Shown in pieces: positions 15,546-27,300 of a stretch of DNA of 64,000 nucleotides (the stretch's first letter is position 1; each line of letters begins with the position of its first letter). Made by a program: the position numbers and the translations under genes. The notes beneath the pieces are model-generated. The model saw only the letters and a program-made list of their open reading frames with translations, searched no databases and had not been told where the DNA came from. Origin of the DNA: Euleptes europaea (Eukaryota; Chordata; Lepidosauria; Squamata; Sphaerodactylidae); NCBI RefSeq assembly GCF_029931775.1, contig NC_079332.1:4339970-4403969 (forward strand), in the 5' to 3' direction.

Positions 15546-15971
15546 ACCCCCTGCCCAGTCTGCCTCATGGGCACAAGTGGCCTCCCTGGCAGGGTTCTTG
15601 TACCGCCGCCACAGGCACAACCAATCCCAAATGTTCACAACTACAAACATCAGCTCCTGATAATACCACTACTGGCTACTACCGTCTCCCGCTCCCGGCT
15701 CACCTGCAAGGGACCAACAAAGTCACCCAGGTCCGTCAGCTGCAAAACTCCGCTGTGCCGTTCAGAACTCCTGGATCCGAAGACGTTCAGCAGCAGCTTG
15801 TCCCTTCGCTGAAAATACGACCGTCTGATTGACAGTGCTGAAGGCGGTGGTGTCTCGAGGTATAAAAACAGGGCAGGATAGTTAAGTTTGCTTTTCTCAC
15901 CTGCCTGGCATCATGTGAGATGACCTCTTGACCATTTGCCGGAGGCTCAATGAAGACGCCAGAGTTGATCG

Positions 15972-16172
15972 CAGGGTTGCCAAGCTCCACGAGGGGCCAG
16001 GAGATCTCCCAGGATTGCAATGGATCTCCGCACGGCAGAGATCTGTTCCCTGGAGCAAATGGCTGCTTTGACTCTATGGCATTATAACCCACTGGGGTCC
16101 CTCCCCTCCCCAAATCCCACCTTCCCCAGGCTCCACCCTCAAATCTCCAGGGCTTTCCCAACCTGGAGTTAG
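15972..16172 (+). mobile_element. AGGGTTGCCA-type MITE, uninterrupted relative
   Basis: AGGGTTGCCAAGCTCCACG at the left and TTTCCCAACCTGGAGTTAGC at the right. A diverged subfamily without a foldback. Confidence 0.7.
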
Positions 16173-16183
16173 CTAATCGATTG

Positions 16184-16256
16184 AAGAAGAAGAGTTGGTT
16201 TTTATATGGCGACTTTCTCTACCACTTAAGGCAGAATCAAACCGGCTTACAAATTG
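16184..16256 (-). mobile_element. SINE family A tail fragment
   Basis: GAAGAAGAAGAGTTGGTTTT and TATATGGCGACTTTCTC only. Confidence 0.8.
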
Positions 16257-16708
16257 ATTTCAAATTACTGTGTATATTGCCATTAACTTGGGCGCCACCT
16301 TTGCCCTTGAGAAACCACAGCGACCGTTTGCTGCGTGAGTGAATTTTAACTTGCCATCTTGGTTTTCTGCTAGGTTCCTCTCTGCCTAAAAAAAACCCCC
16401 ACGAACCTCTGTACTCCGACAAGTTTTCCTGCCGGCTTTGCTATTCTAAAAACACTGCTGGTAGATAGAGAGATAATTTATTTGCAGCCCTTAGCCAGAT
16501 AAAACAAGATAAAACAGGAAACATGGACTAAAATACTCTTACAAGCAAAAAATAACACTGCTGGTCTAAGAAGCCAAGGCGTCCGGCTTGGAGCGCTCAT
16601 AAGATGGTACAGAGTAAAATTTTGCACCTAGAAGCTAGGTATCAGTGCTCGGAAGCAACATCAGGGAGGGCCTTTGGCCTCTGTGCCCTGTTTGTTGTTC
16701 CTCTAGGG
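16257..16708. other. intergenic, no gene seen
   Basis: Includes an A-rich block near 16495-16550 (ACAAGATAAAACAGGAAACA) that resembles an interspersed repeat also hinted at near 46.4 kb; family not recognised. Confidence 0.35.
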
Positions 16709-17147
16709 CAGTGGTTCCCAAACTTTTTCGGGCCGCCCCCTCAGTTCCACAAACTCAATCCCCTACCCTATCCTATAAAATGCATCATTCAAAACAGGGG
16801 TTTGCAATGACTCACTAAAGAAGATATTAACAATAACATTCAAAGTGGTAACAATTCATAGCGCATCTATTCACAATCAAATTAAAACTTTTTTTATTTG
16901 ACATTTATTCAATAAAACTGATGAACTTGATCCAGCGGCGCCAGCTTTTCAAAGTCTGGGGGAGGAAATTTCAGTAGTTTCCACCAGATTTGCCAGCATG
17001 GTGCCATAGCTCGATCTATTGTAAATTAGCGAACCACACAGTTGAAGGGGCCCACCTCGAGCACCCCCCTGCTGCCCTCTTGCCTCTTAGTGCCCCCTAG
17101 GTAATCCCCACCCCAGGGGGTGGTACTGCCCACTTTGGGAACCACTG
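16709..17147. mobile_element. hAT-type non-autonomous DNA transposon
   Basis: 439 bp with terminal inverted repeats CAGTGGTTCCCAAACTTT and TTTGGGAACCACTG. The flanking octamers CTCTAGGG and GTCTATAG are compatible with a worn 8-bp target duplication around TCTAGA-like DNA. Confidence 0.8.
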
Positions 17148-17439
17148 GTCTATAGAGGGAGGTAAAATTGGCTTGCCAGTCTGACTGAAGTGGGCACGGA
17201 GCTCAGCCCCCGTTTGGTTTTCAAGGGACGTCTCTCAGAGCTTTGTCTCTGGACGGACAATTTGCCACGCACACGTTTCCATTCGGAGCTCGGTCAACCG
17301 TAATATAATACAGTCAGGTGAGGATTGGCTTATACTCTTTTGCTTATTTCACGGAATCGAAAGTTTATGCACTGTTATATGTAGTGTGCTTATCTCACGG
17401 ACTTCTATGCTGGAGAAATGCGGTTGGCATGAACTGTGC

Positions 17440-17675
17440 CAGGGGACCCCAACCTTTCTGGGCCTGTGGGCACCTTCGGGATTCTGACCCATGGTGGTAG
17501 GCACAACCATTAAATGGCTGCCACAGGAGGCAGCGCAAAGGACACAGAGGAAGCCCAAATTCTGAGGAGAAGAGGGGTAATCTGGCCAAGAGCCCTACCA
17601 GGCTTCACTCACTTTCTAAAAATATTCGGTGGCCGCCAGGAAAGGTGTCAGCAGGCACTATTTTGAGGACCCCTG
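17440..17675. mobile_element. second hAT-type MITE
   Basis: 236 bp. Ends CAGGGGACCCCAACCTTT and, at the right, ATTTTGAGGACCCCTG, an imperfect inverted pair of the CAGGGGTCCtCAAA type. Confidence 0.7.
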
Positions 17676-17702
17676 GGTTATACCAAGAAGCTCGATGTTG
17701 TG

Positions 17703-18188
17703 TTTATTGTAAAGCAAAGCAGTAATAAAATCTTTATTTAAAAACAACCATCCACAACTCCACCCAAATACGGACCTCCCCTCGCTGCCCTAACATCAAA
17801 TCCAAAAAAGGTCGAGGACACAGATGGAAGAAAGCAGTCGTGCCTGGGGGAAAACCCCCACAAAAGTTTTTAATTTTACACAAGCCAGGGCAGGGTGGTA
17901 CAGGCACAAAGAGATAAATTACAGCTCACACAAAAACAGACAAATAGGTAGTGACAAGCATAGCGGAGCTCATTATAACAGAAGACCGATAATAAATGCA
18001 AAATGTTCCAAAAAACGAGAGGCTGGGCCACAGCCCACGGCGAGGGTATCTGGATTCATTTCTGTCCATCCCTTCAGAGACAAGTGGGGTTTGAGGGCAA
18101 CCCAACCAGATTTGGCATAAATGCCAGGGTGGTCGTAGATCGACCGTTCGGGGGGTCCTCCCTCGGCAGTGGTGGAAAGCCACCGACG
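17703..18188 (-). promoter_or_regulatory. WFIKKN1: WFIKKN1 3' UTR and polyadenylation signals
   Basis: Downstream of the WFIKKN1 stop the minus strand is unique and carries AATAAA at 17738-17733 and again at 17708-17703. This gives a 3' UTR of about 450-480 bp. The end point is inferred. Confidence 0.55.
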
Positions 18189-19682
18189 CTAGTCCCGGAA
18201 CCGGTCGAGCAGCTCGCAGGTCTTTTTCTCCAGAAGCTCGTGGATCTTCTTGACCCGTTTGTCACTGGCCGCCCGCACGTAGCTGTCCGCGTCGAGGACC
18301 GCCATGCCGTCGTGCACCTCCCCCATGATGATGAGAGGCCCGTCCTCGGCAGTCATATTGGGACAGGGACAGCTCCAGTCCATATTTGACAAGGTCACCT
18401 CCAAGTACTTGATGTCGAAGAACCTGAGGCCCATCTTCTCGTCCTTCAAGATGTTGTCCAGGGCGAAGCGGGCGATGCCGGAGTCCTGGTCCTCCACGAC
18501 CTCCATCAGCCGCCCCACGATGGCGAAGTCACTGCGGCACAGGCTCGACACCATCTTGCTCTTCAGGCGGCAGGCTTTGCAGCGGGAGGCCTTGAGGAAG
18601 AGGCAAACGTCCTCGCAGCTCTCTTTGCTGTCAAAGTTGTTCTCATTGCCTTCGCAGCCTCCATAGATGAAGGAATGGCACCGCTTCATGAGGCGGTTGT
18701 AGGCCCAGCGGGGCTCCCAGTCCTTGCAGGGCCCCTGCACCACGGGAAGGGAGCACGGGTCCACCACGTTATCAGCACAGGCCAGGCGGCATTCCTCGTA
18801 GGTTTCAAAGCGGTTCCGGTTACCGCCGCACCCTCCGTAGCGGAATGTGACACAGGACCCCTTCTTCGCATCAAAATGCCAGCGGACTCGGAAGGCCTCG
18901 CAGTCCCGTTTATCCGGTTCCTTCAGGCACTCTCCGGGAGGAAGTCGCGAGACGCCGGGCGCCCTCGACTCCCACCCAGAGCGCTCCCTCTCGACAACCG
19001 AGAGGGGGAAGTCTGCTCGGAGGAGACCGGCGGCATTCCTGGCTGTGCAGGTGTAGACTCCGGCATCCTCCGGCTGTGCGTTGTAGACAACCAACTGCCC
19101 AATGTTGGTCACCACCACGTTGCCATACATCCGGTCGGGGCGCATGATGAAGTTTTCCTGGCGGTCACTCTGCTTTTCCCACGTGATGTCCGGGCGGGGT
19201 CGGCCACTCACGTCGCAGTGGAAGCTGACGGTCCCACCCACGTACACCGACCGGTGGAAGGGGTTATTGTAGAGTGCCGGAGGGACGGGTGCCTCCGCGG
19301 CCGCTCCGGGAGTGGGGCGAGCCGTCGTCTCTGTCGGCACCGGGCTGGCGTCCGGCCAGGCAAAAATGTATTTGCAAGGGACCACGGCCAGGCCGACGCC
19401 TCGGATGCACGCCTCGGCGTCCATGTAGCACTTATTGTAGTAGGTGAGTCCATCGGAGGCACAGGTGAAGTTGGGCTCCTTCTCACACCTGTCCTTGCAC
19501 TTGCAGACAGGCTGCCCGTCCCAGACGTCGCAGTCCGAGCCCTGCTGCGTGCAGACGAAGCTCTCGCACGTGGCCTCCCGTGCCAGCTCCGGCGAGGAGA
19601 GGCTTCCGTCCGCGTAACGGGCAGCCACGCAACTCCGCAGGCCACAGACGTTGGTGCAACATTTCTCAAAGCCTTCACAGTC
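18189..19682 (-). CDS. WFIKKN1: WFIKKN1 exon 2
   Basis: 1494 bp including the TAG stop. Acceptor CCCTGGCAG. A 366-codon frame on the opposite strand is its shadow. Confidence 0.96.
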   Translation of the reverse strand, partial: DCEGFEKCCTNVCGLRSCVAARYADGSLSSPELAREATCESFVCTQQGSDCDVWDGQPVCKCKDRCEKEPNFTCASDGLTYYNKCYMDAEACIRGVGLAVVPCKYIFAWPDASPVPTETTARPTPGAAAEAPVPPALYNNPFHRSVYVGGTVSFHCDVSGRPRPDITWEKQSDRQENFIMRPDRMYGNVVVTNIGQLVVYNAQPEDAGVYTCTARNAAGLLRADFPLSVVERERSGWESRAPGVSRLPPGECLKEPDKRDCEAFRVRWHFDAKKGSCVTFRYGGCGGNRNRFETYEECRLACADNVVDPCSLPVVQGPCKDWEPRWAYNRLMKRCHSFIYGGCEGNENNFDSKESCEDVCLFLKASRCKACRLKSKMVSSLCRSDFAIVGRLMEVVEDQDSGIARFALDNILKDEKMGLRFFDIKYLEVTLSNMDWSCPCPNMTAEDGPLIIMGEVHDGMAVLDADSYVRAASDKRVKKIHELLEKKTCELLDRFRD

Positions 19683-21935
19683 CTGCCAGGGAAGCGAGAA
19701 CAAAGATTTAAACACCCCGCACCGCAATCTTACGCCCTTCTCGTCAGACGAGGCCCCTCGCAAGCTGTAGCCTGAGCTTTACCGGATCGCTATTTAATAG
19801 TACACCCTCAATCATATCAACACAACATCTCTCTGGAAGAGAGATGCTAGCATACTGATCCTGACCTCACCCTCTCGCTCAAGTTCAACCATCACTATCA
19901 CACAGTCGCTTCACTACACAAAGACGAGTCCCTAACTTCAACCCCACAGCACTAGGACTGTTTTCATGCACAGCAGTGAAAGTGTGTATCACTACATCTT
20001 CGTCTTCTTCTGTTTTTTGCTGTCAAGTGGTAGCCGTCTTGCGGTGACCCCTCATGGAGTTTTTACAGCCAGAGATGTTCTGAGGCGGTTGTGCCGTTGC
20101 CTTCCTCAGCATACCAACCCTCGGTTTTCTCACTGGCCTCCCATCCGAGCACTAACCAGGGCTGACCCTGCTTCGTTTCCGAGATCCAAGGAGATTGGGC
20201 TAGCCTGGGTTATCGAGATCAGGGCATCGCTTCTCCTATGCCTCGATAATCCCTGCCAGGTAGCCATGTTAGTTTGTGGCGGCAGGATATCACGGGAGCC
20301 CCGTGGCGGTTTAAAGATTAACATTGTGTTTCCCACCATTACCCTTTTCAAGGGTCAGAGGTCGCTCTGCCAGATACATAGCTGTGTACCATCATCAGAC
20401 TGATTTATATACATAGCAGAAAGATGCATGTGTGCGGGGGGGGTGTTAAAAAATGAGGCTGGTTCAAAGCAAGACCTGAACCCGACAGTCCTCACTCACA
20501 GCCCTGTTCCTTCCAAGCCAGGCCTGGGACCTGAGTCCCCCATGGATTGGAAGGCCACTGGAAGTCATTCTCTCCTCTGTGAAGCCCACGTGGATCATGA
20601 GACTCTGGCTATCTGATTTGCTGGGGTCAGAAGGGGACACGGTGAACACCTACGGTCCTCCAGGGACCATGTGTTGAAACTACACTGCACCCCTGGTGTT
20701 TGCGGGAAGTATTTCCCTCGTTGTTTTCTGAATGTCTGGACTGCACACTGAACACGCCTCAGTGGTTCTTAGCCACGCGCGCACAGAAATCTGTTCGGCT
20801 GTATAGCCGGTCTCCTAACTACGAATGCTGGCGCAGAGCAGTAAATACAGAATGCAGCCTTCGCATCAGTGTTATGCATTTTACAGCATACCTCACTGGA
20901 AATAGTAGTTCCTTTCTCCTCCCCTTGGAAACTTGGGCTCCTCCTGAATTTTATGTCCCAAGAAACAATACAAACTCTCGCTAATTCACCTGCCTCTGGG
21001 AAGTCCTTGCTCACAAGAACGGGAGCTGCACCGCAACTCCTCGACCATGACACCTCAAACTCTCTCACTCTGCATGGGCTAGGACCACCTCCTGTACAGC
21101 GTACGGCTGGTTGGGGAGGAGAGAATTTCTTTCCCAATAAAACCGTCTCAACTCCCAGGAAGGCTGCTTAGGGAATGGCACAAAGAAAAGAGCGGAGGGG
21201 GGAGTGGGGTTGGGTTCAATAGTCGCCGTGGCAAACGCAGGATGTGCGAACAAAAAGTCCACATCACGGCAAGCGGCATCTTCAAAGGCAGATGTGCGAT
21301 AAAAGCTGTTAAGCCTCACACATCTTTTTGTGCCTACAGGGAAGACGGGCTTGGTGCCTGGGACGGGCTGGGTGGAGAACTAATTCAGCAGCTGGAAATG
21401 TAGGGTCTGCCCCCTCCCTAAAATCAGCCCCTTCTATTCGGTGGGAGATTTAGTGCAGATGACCTGGGAAGGCAATGGCAAACCACCCTGTAAACATAAT
21501 CTGACTAGTAAACGTTGTGATGTGACGTCACCCCACGGGCCAGTAGGTTTTACCTTTTTTCCTGGGATCTCCAGCTATGCAATCCCGGGTGCCGGGGATC
21601 AAAGATCCCAGCTCTTTCTGCAAGCACGCAAAACACGTGTCCTACCTCCAAGCTGCCAACCCTCCCCGTACCTGCCGTGCCTTCACCCTCCTTTCCCATA
21701 AAAAGGCATTTTTTTGCATCCAAGAATCCCAGCGGCGCCCCCCGCTGGCCAGGCTGGACGAGGCGGCACTCACCCGGTCGGTCTGGCACTCCCGCTCGCA
21801 GGTGCTCTGCGCGTCCACCCAGAGGTTGGGGTTCAGCTGGTTGGGGCACACCCCCAGGTGGTTCGTCCGGATCGGCCGCAGGCTGGCCCCTTCTGCCAGG
21901 ACGGAGAGCAGAGAGAGGATCAGTGAGGGAAGCAT
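18189..21935 (-). CDS. WFIKKN1: WFIKKN1, secreted WAP/follistatin/Ig/Kunitz/NTR protein, complete
   Basis: A secreted multidomain protein; the family binds GDF8 (myostatin) and GDF11 and modulates their signalling. Exon 1 is 21935-21774 (54 codons) and exon 2 is 19682-18189 (497 codons plus stop), total 551 residues (human about 548). Residues 1-17 are a signal peptide (MLPSLILSLLSVLAEG). The WAP domain (about 27-78) is split by the intron between QTDR and DCEGFEKCC. The follistatin/Kazal module is about 92-157 and the Ig domain 188-285 (CDVSGRPRPDITW, DAGVYTCTARN). Kunitz 1 is 306-356 (P1-equivalent Glu), Kunitz 2 is 364-414 (GPCKDWEPRW, P1 Lys), and the NTR domain runs from about 422 to the end. 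NFT and NMT are possible glycosylation sites. I chose the ATG at 21935 because it starts a signal peptide; the in-frame ATG at 22028 would put 31 polar residues before it. Exon 2 is unusually GC-rich. Confidence 0.97.
20014..20222 (-). mobile_element. 5S rRNA-derived SINE in the WFIKKN1 intron
   Basis: Read on the minus strand: GATCTCGGAAACGAAGCAGG, TGGTTAGTGCTCGGATGGGA (5S internal promoter region), then GGGGTCACCGCAAGACGGCT, a BovB-like tail. Confidence 0.85.
20256..20405 (+). repeat. sauropsid interspersed repeat with 'GTAGCCATGTTAGTTTG' start
   Basis: GTAGCCATGTTAGTTTGTGG, AGCCCCGTGGCGGTTTAAAG, GCCAGATACATAG. A repeat with this layout is common in reptiles, but I do not recall its formal name. 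Fragments also at 26225-26375 and 59558-59645. Confidence 0.55.
20406..21440. other. WFIKKN1 intron 1, unique DNA
   Basis: No RNA gene or coding block recognised. Confidence 0.4.
21441..21565 (+). mobile_element. SINE family C fragment
   Basis: GACCTGGGAAGGCAATGGCA, GATGTGACGTCACCCCACGG, TTTTACCTTTTT. 5' half lost. Confidence 0.75.
21774..21935 (-). CDS. WFIKKN1: WFIKKN1 exon 1
   Basis: 162 bp, phase 0, donor GTGAGT. Contains the near-invariant GVCPNQLNPNLWVDAQ. Confidence 0.93.
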
Positions 21936-24096
21936 GGGGGCCAGATGAAGCTCCCAGCCTGGCCCCGCAAGCCGGCTCTCCCAGACGCCTCTCCTCGATC
22001 CTTTTCCCAGCAAAGTCCAGAAAGGCATCCGACTGTGGCAGCCTCTTCTGCAGCCTTACAGTTTCTCTCCCCCACCCCAGCCAGGAGGGTGGGGGGAATG
22101 TCTTCCACTTCGCCTTGTGTGATAGACAAAACAATCACATTCGCAAAGAAGAGCAGGGGGGGGAGAGGAAAGGAGGCGAGCTCTCGTTTTAAAAGCAACG
22201 ATCTCTCCTCTTCTTTTTCTCCCCCCACCCCAGTCTCAGTTCCTCCTAGCACAAACACATCTTATCTCCCGCGATTTGTCCTCGATGCTTAGTGTCCATT
22301 CCATGTGGCACTGCCAAAAACCGGCGAGGCCCTGCGAAAACCAGCATCACACTAGACCGGGCCCATCTTTTCACACTCCTCCAGAGCTCTTGGTCAGATC
22401 TGCTCCCTCCTCCTTCGATTCGGCAGCTTCTCCCCCTGCCAAGAGTTCTTCAGTTCCCCCAAAAAGTGGGGGTTCGGTCCCGGTCAGAAGCAACCGTGCA
22501 AAAAAAAAATTACACATAAGATAGATAGGTAAGGTATAAAATCTCTCAACTTTCGTCTTCACAACTGGGGTCGATCAACAGGCACATCTAATCCTCGGTC
22601 AGTGCAAAGAGTTATAAAGCTGATGGGGGTGTGTGTGGGGTGGGTGGGGGGGAGATAGGGGGGAAAGAGGGAGGGGGGCTGTAACCTGAATCCCTTCCCC
22701 TCCCGTCTGGGAGTTTGGAATGGAACAGCTTCTGACCTCAGACTCTAACCCTGTCTGGGTTGATCGACTGGACAAACACTAAGAGGAGATCAAAGGGGGA
22801 GGGGGGAACCGTGAAGAGCCTTCCAAAAGAGAGAGAGAGAGAGACTGACCCACCAAGCCAGGGGCATTCTTTTGGGATGAGAGAGCCTCACCATACCTCA
22901 CAGCGCTCGGGTAACCTCAGATCTCTCAAAAGGTCCCCATTCATGTCGTCAGGATGGGATTTCTCCATCGGCTCTCATGGCCGTACGCGTCTACACGAGG
23001 CAACTGCCATCGACAGCCGAAACCGAAGGTGTGCAACCGGCGGGTGGGAAATCGACGCTGTATCCAAGAGGCAGACATCCAAGAGGCCAAGCCTCCACAT
23101 GCAGAGGCAGTATACCTCTGAGCACCAAAGGCGAGGAGAGAGAGAGTGCCCACGTCAGTGCCACCGGGCTAACACTGGCTTTGGCTCGGGCTCAAAACAG
23201 CGAAGTTTCTAGTCCTCATGTTGTGGGGGGGGGGGGAACCTGAAATAGCACAAGTTATACAAAAATCGCTTTGAATACAGAACAGAACGCTGCTGAGAGA
23301 AACAGAAGCAATCCTGCTGGAACAGAGAGAAGGGAGATAAGAGAGCAATCTTGCACGGAGGGCTACCCCAGGCGGGGCACGGGGAGACGCTTGAAATCCA
23401 CTTTAAAGAGCTATTGTTCGAAGGCATGTATTGTATATTACAGCCCCGGTGAGGTGGGAGAGGGCTTAGCCCTTTATACACACAAGAGAGGGGGCATGAG
23501 AGGACGCAGACAAGAAATTTGGTGGGTCAAATGGGGCGCGAGGGGAGGGTTTAGCTCCCTCTCCCCTGGCATCAGGGCTGCTACTTTTTCCTATCAAAAG
23601 TGCTGGTGACCCTTGCTCTATGCCCAGGAAAAGGCAAAAACCCTCCAGGATCCCTGGCCAATCTGGCCTGGAGGAAAATTCCTCCCTGACACCAAAGTGG
23701 CGATTGGCATTACCCTGGGCATGTAAGAGGGCCAAATCTACCAGATGCCACTCGAGGTGACAGCTTTAAGAAAGCTCTCCTTTCTGCCAACGAAAGCAGA
23801 ACAGCGGGCTAGGAATTGGGATTTGTTGAGGTGGCCACCCTGACCCGCTAAAGGTACAATCGCAAACCCCACTCACATTTGACAGGGGCTGTTGCTCAGT
23901 CCTTTGCTTCGATCAGGCTGGTCCAAGGGAACTTCCCAAGGGACCGCCACTTTCTGTGAATACAGGGGAGGCTGTGTCCGTCCTTTTTGAGTTTTCTGCC
24001 CTCAGGCACCAAAATCTCTCTGAGCGACTTTGGCCTGGGCAGAGGCCCCTTCTCTCGATTCCACTCCAGTCCTTTCACCTCTCTCGTTCTCGTACG
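21936..24096. other. WFIKKN1 upstream region; no further gene seen
   Basis: G-rich/C-rich unique sequence with short GA runs (22830) and long G runs (22645, 23224). The WFIKKN1 promoter must be in the right-hand neighbourhood of 21935, but no TATA box or strong CpG island decides it. Confidence 0.4.
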
Positions 24097-24397
24097 AGAG
24101 CCAGCGTGGTGCAGTGTTTAAGAGCAGTGGTTCGGAGTGGCGGAATCTAACCTGGAGAACCAGGTTCGATTCCCTGCTCCTCCACACGAGCGGCAGAGCG
24201 TAATCTGGTGAGCCGGGTTGGTTTCCCCACTCCTCCCCATGGAGCCAGCTGGGTGACCTTGGCCAAGTCACAGCTCTCTTCGAGCTCTCTCAGGGTGTCT
24301 GTCGTGGGGAGGGGAAGGGAAGGCGATCGTGAGCCGGTTCGATTCTTCCTTAAGTGGTAGAGAAAGTCGGCATATAAAAGCCAACTCTTCTTCTTCT
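24097..24397 (+). mobile_element. tRNA-derived SINE (family A)
   Basis: Head AGCCAGCGTGGTGCAGTG, box B GGTTCGATTCC, tail CTCTTCTTCTTC. Confidence 0.88.
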
Positions 24398-27300
24398 ACT
24401 GTTTCAAGGTTCTGCGAAGCGACTCCCAATAGGGATTTGGCATGAGCGTGTTTGGGTTTCAGCGCTAAGATTAGAAAGCCGCGTCCAGGATGGGAAGGTC
24501 TCACAGCCAGCAAATATTATCGTTCAGGCTACACTGGTATTGAGAACTTACCCACATACGGAGTAGGACCTACCTGGATGGCTTTTGCAGATTTCCTTCT
24601 TCCGATTACCTCCCACGTTTGTGGAAAAGTCCCTCTCTGAAATGAAAACTTCTCTTCAAATGAAGAGAATTCAAACTTCTCTTCAAACTTTCAGAAGAGG
24701 CTTCACGTGCTAAAACGACGACTGCAAGAGAACATGAAGGAACACAATCCTGAGACACCCGGCGCTAAAGAGAACTCCCCAGAGACACACACATCATATG
24801 AGGAAGAGATACCATAAAGACAGCACACTTTCCAGCAGAAGACCCCCTGCAACAACACAATTTAAGAGGCGCAACTTCATATATGAATCCCCAAAGAGAT
24901 ATCTACACATGCATCAAACGAAGGGGCAGATTCCACTGTTTGCTATAAAACACTCAGCCTGCAAGCAGAAAACGAGCACAGAAGGGAGAGGATTTCTCCC
25001 TGAGACACGCTTTCTGCTTGCAGGGGACTTTGTACATGGGGGAAAGCATCTCAGCAGTATCACTTCATTCTGCCACTTTGGTACATCTAGCTTTGTATTT
25101 CAGAAACCTCCCCACTAATATTCTGTTTTCTATGACTCTCACATCCATCAAATGAACGTGTTATTTCAAATATCTGTTGCCTAAACTCATACATAGGGGA
25201 GTGGCAAAATGCACTCTGCACATGCACTTGCTATTTCACCTGCCTGGGGCACCGGAAAAAAGGGCGGGGTTACACAAGCAAACGGTGGATGCACCAGCAG
25301 GGTGTACCAGTATTTGGGGGAACGAAACAAGGGAGTTCCCAAGGCCCTCAGAGAAAGACCAACCTCTATCCCTTTTCCCAATATGTCAAAAACTCCTCAC
25401 TTGGTTCTGATAGACGGGCGGGGGGGGGGAGGGAGGAAGGTAAAGTTTAAGCTAAACCCTGGGTTTAAAAAAACCCCACATCCAGAATTACAGATCTCAA
25501 AGAAAAGAACCAGCAATTCCTGGCCCCCTTGCTGGGCTGATACATTTCACACACCACACTTAGATGTCTCACACCCCTGCCACAGAGATCAAAAGCGAGA
25601 ATGCAGGATGGGGGGGGGAGGACAACCTCTGCGTCTAACACAGGCTGCTTTCCCCCTTTGGCGTTTGATCCGAGGACCCTCCAAAGACCTCAGCCGTGAC
25701 CCTTTGGCCCAGGATGCCCGCCCCCTCCTCGCAGGGACCGACAGACAACAGGCGAGCATTGTGCGAGCAGCGCTCACACGCTTCCCCGCATAGATGGTTT
25801 TCGAAACGATTCGATTCGAAACATGCGGCCCGGCCGGCAGGTCAACAATACGACAGAGGCAAGGCCCTTCAGGGGCAGAAACCCCCAAACCAAACCCCCC
25901 GCAACATACCTAAATGCCAACTTTGTCCCTTTACGCAAGTCTACAGTCCTGTTACACCATCCTGGATGCTCATCCTCTTACGCATCATCTGATTTAATGT
26001 TATGCCATCATGTGCCGCCAATGCCATTCTACTATCAGCGTCGGACAAATGGGTCAGTCGCCGCATGAATCAGTGAAGACGAAACCGATGTAAGAAATCA
26101 CCCCATTCAGAAACCAGCGGGGGGACGTTTTAGCCTCCCTGGACATACTGTTGCAAATCTTAAAATCATAGATCTGCAAGGGGAGAAAAAAAGCCAAGCT
26201 TCAAAGGGAATATACAATGTGAAGATAGCAGGGGCGGTCAGTTGTAGAGCAGCTGGATTAGAGTCCAGTAGCTCATTTGAGATTTGGGGAGGTCTTTGAC
26301 AAACTCTCGAAAGCTTACATTTCTTGTCAGTCTCTAAAGTGCTACTGGACTTGAATTCAGCCATACAATGTGAAAGTGCCAAAGAAGAATTCATCAGGAT
26401 TCAAGAAATTAAACACTATGCCTCATCCTGGCTTAAACAGAGACTTGGATTTTCTTACCATGACACTATTTAGTCGCTCCGTGGTCTTCCGACAGACACT
26501 CAAGACAGGGCATGGAACTGCCCATTTTTGAACTCATCGGTCAGGCAGACAAATTAAGAGAACATATAAACACGGGAACTGGTAGTTGCGCTGAGGAGTG
26601 GGGAGGCATGAGGGAGTTCAGGAATAGGTCAAGTCACATGGCCCAGTCACTCCTCTTTCCATACGAGGACATCTGCATGGAAAGGGAACACGCCACCCCC
26701 CGATAGAGCGTCACCGCCTCCCGCTGTTTGTTTCCCAATCCCACCTGAAATCACAGAACCCCTTTGAATGGGCTCCTCGGGGGTGAGACCGCGTGGAGCC
26801 ATGGGAGAACTCGTGCACGTGTTTGCTTATTCGGCCTCGCTGGAAAACCACCGAAAAGAGGGGGGGTTCACGCCACTACCACCCATGCTCTCCCTCTGTT
26901 CTTGACCAGCCCTTCCTCCCCTGCAATGGGGCCTGCACAAAGGAGAGGGCAGGATAATAACCCAGGAGGCCAAGCGAGCGTGATCATTCCCACGTTGGGA
27001 TGGGGAGGGAATGGCAGAGATCAGCTTGCCTAAGGTGCCTGTCAAAGCCCCAATCAGATGCAACACCGGCAGGTCGAATCGTAGCCATGCAATCTTCCCG
27101 GAGCTCTCTACTCCTTCTTTGGAATACAAAAACCAACACTTCTTCTTTTTCCCCTCAATCAGGGTCACGTTTAATGGCAGGAGGGTATGTTCGAACCAGG
27201 GAGTTCCGATTCCTACTTTAAGATGCTAGGCCATTTATACAAAATTAGGTACAGTTCCTCCGTACGATGACGGCATATTTTGCGAAACTCACAAATGTGC

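Noticed and set aside
18675-19775. 366-codon plus-strand open frame
   Set aside because: Mirror of the GC-rich WFIKKN1 exon 2, which has unmistakable domains on the minus strand.
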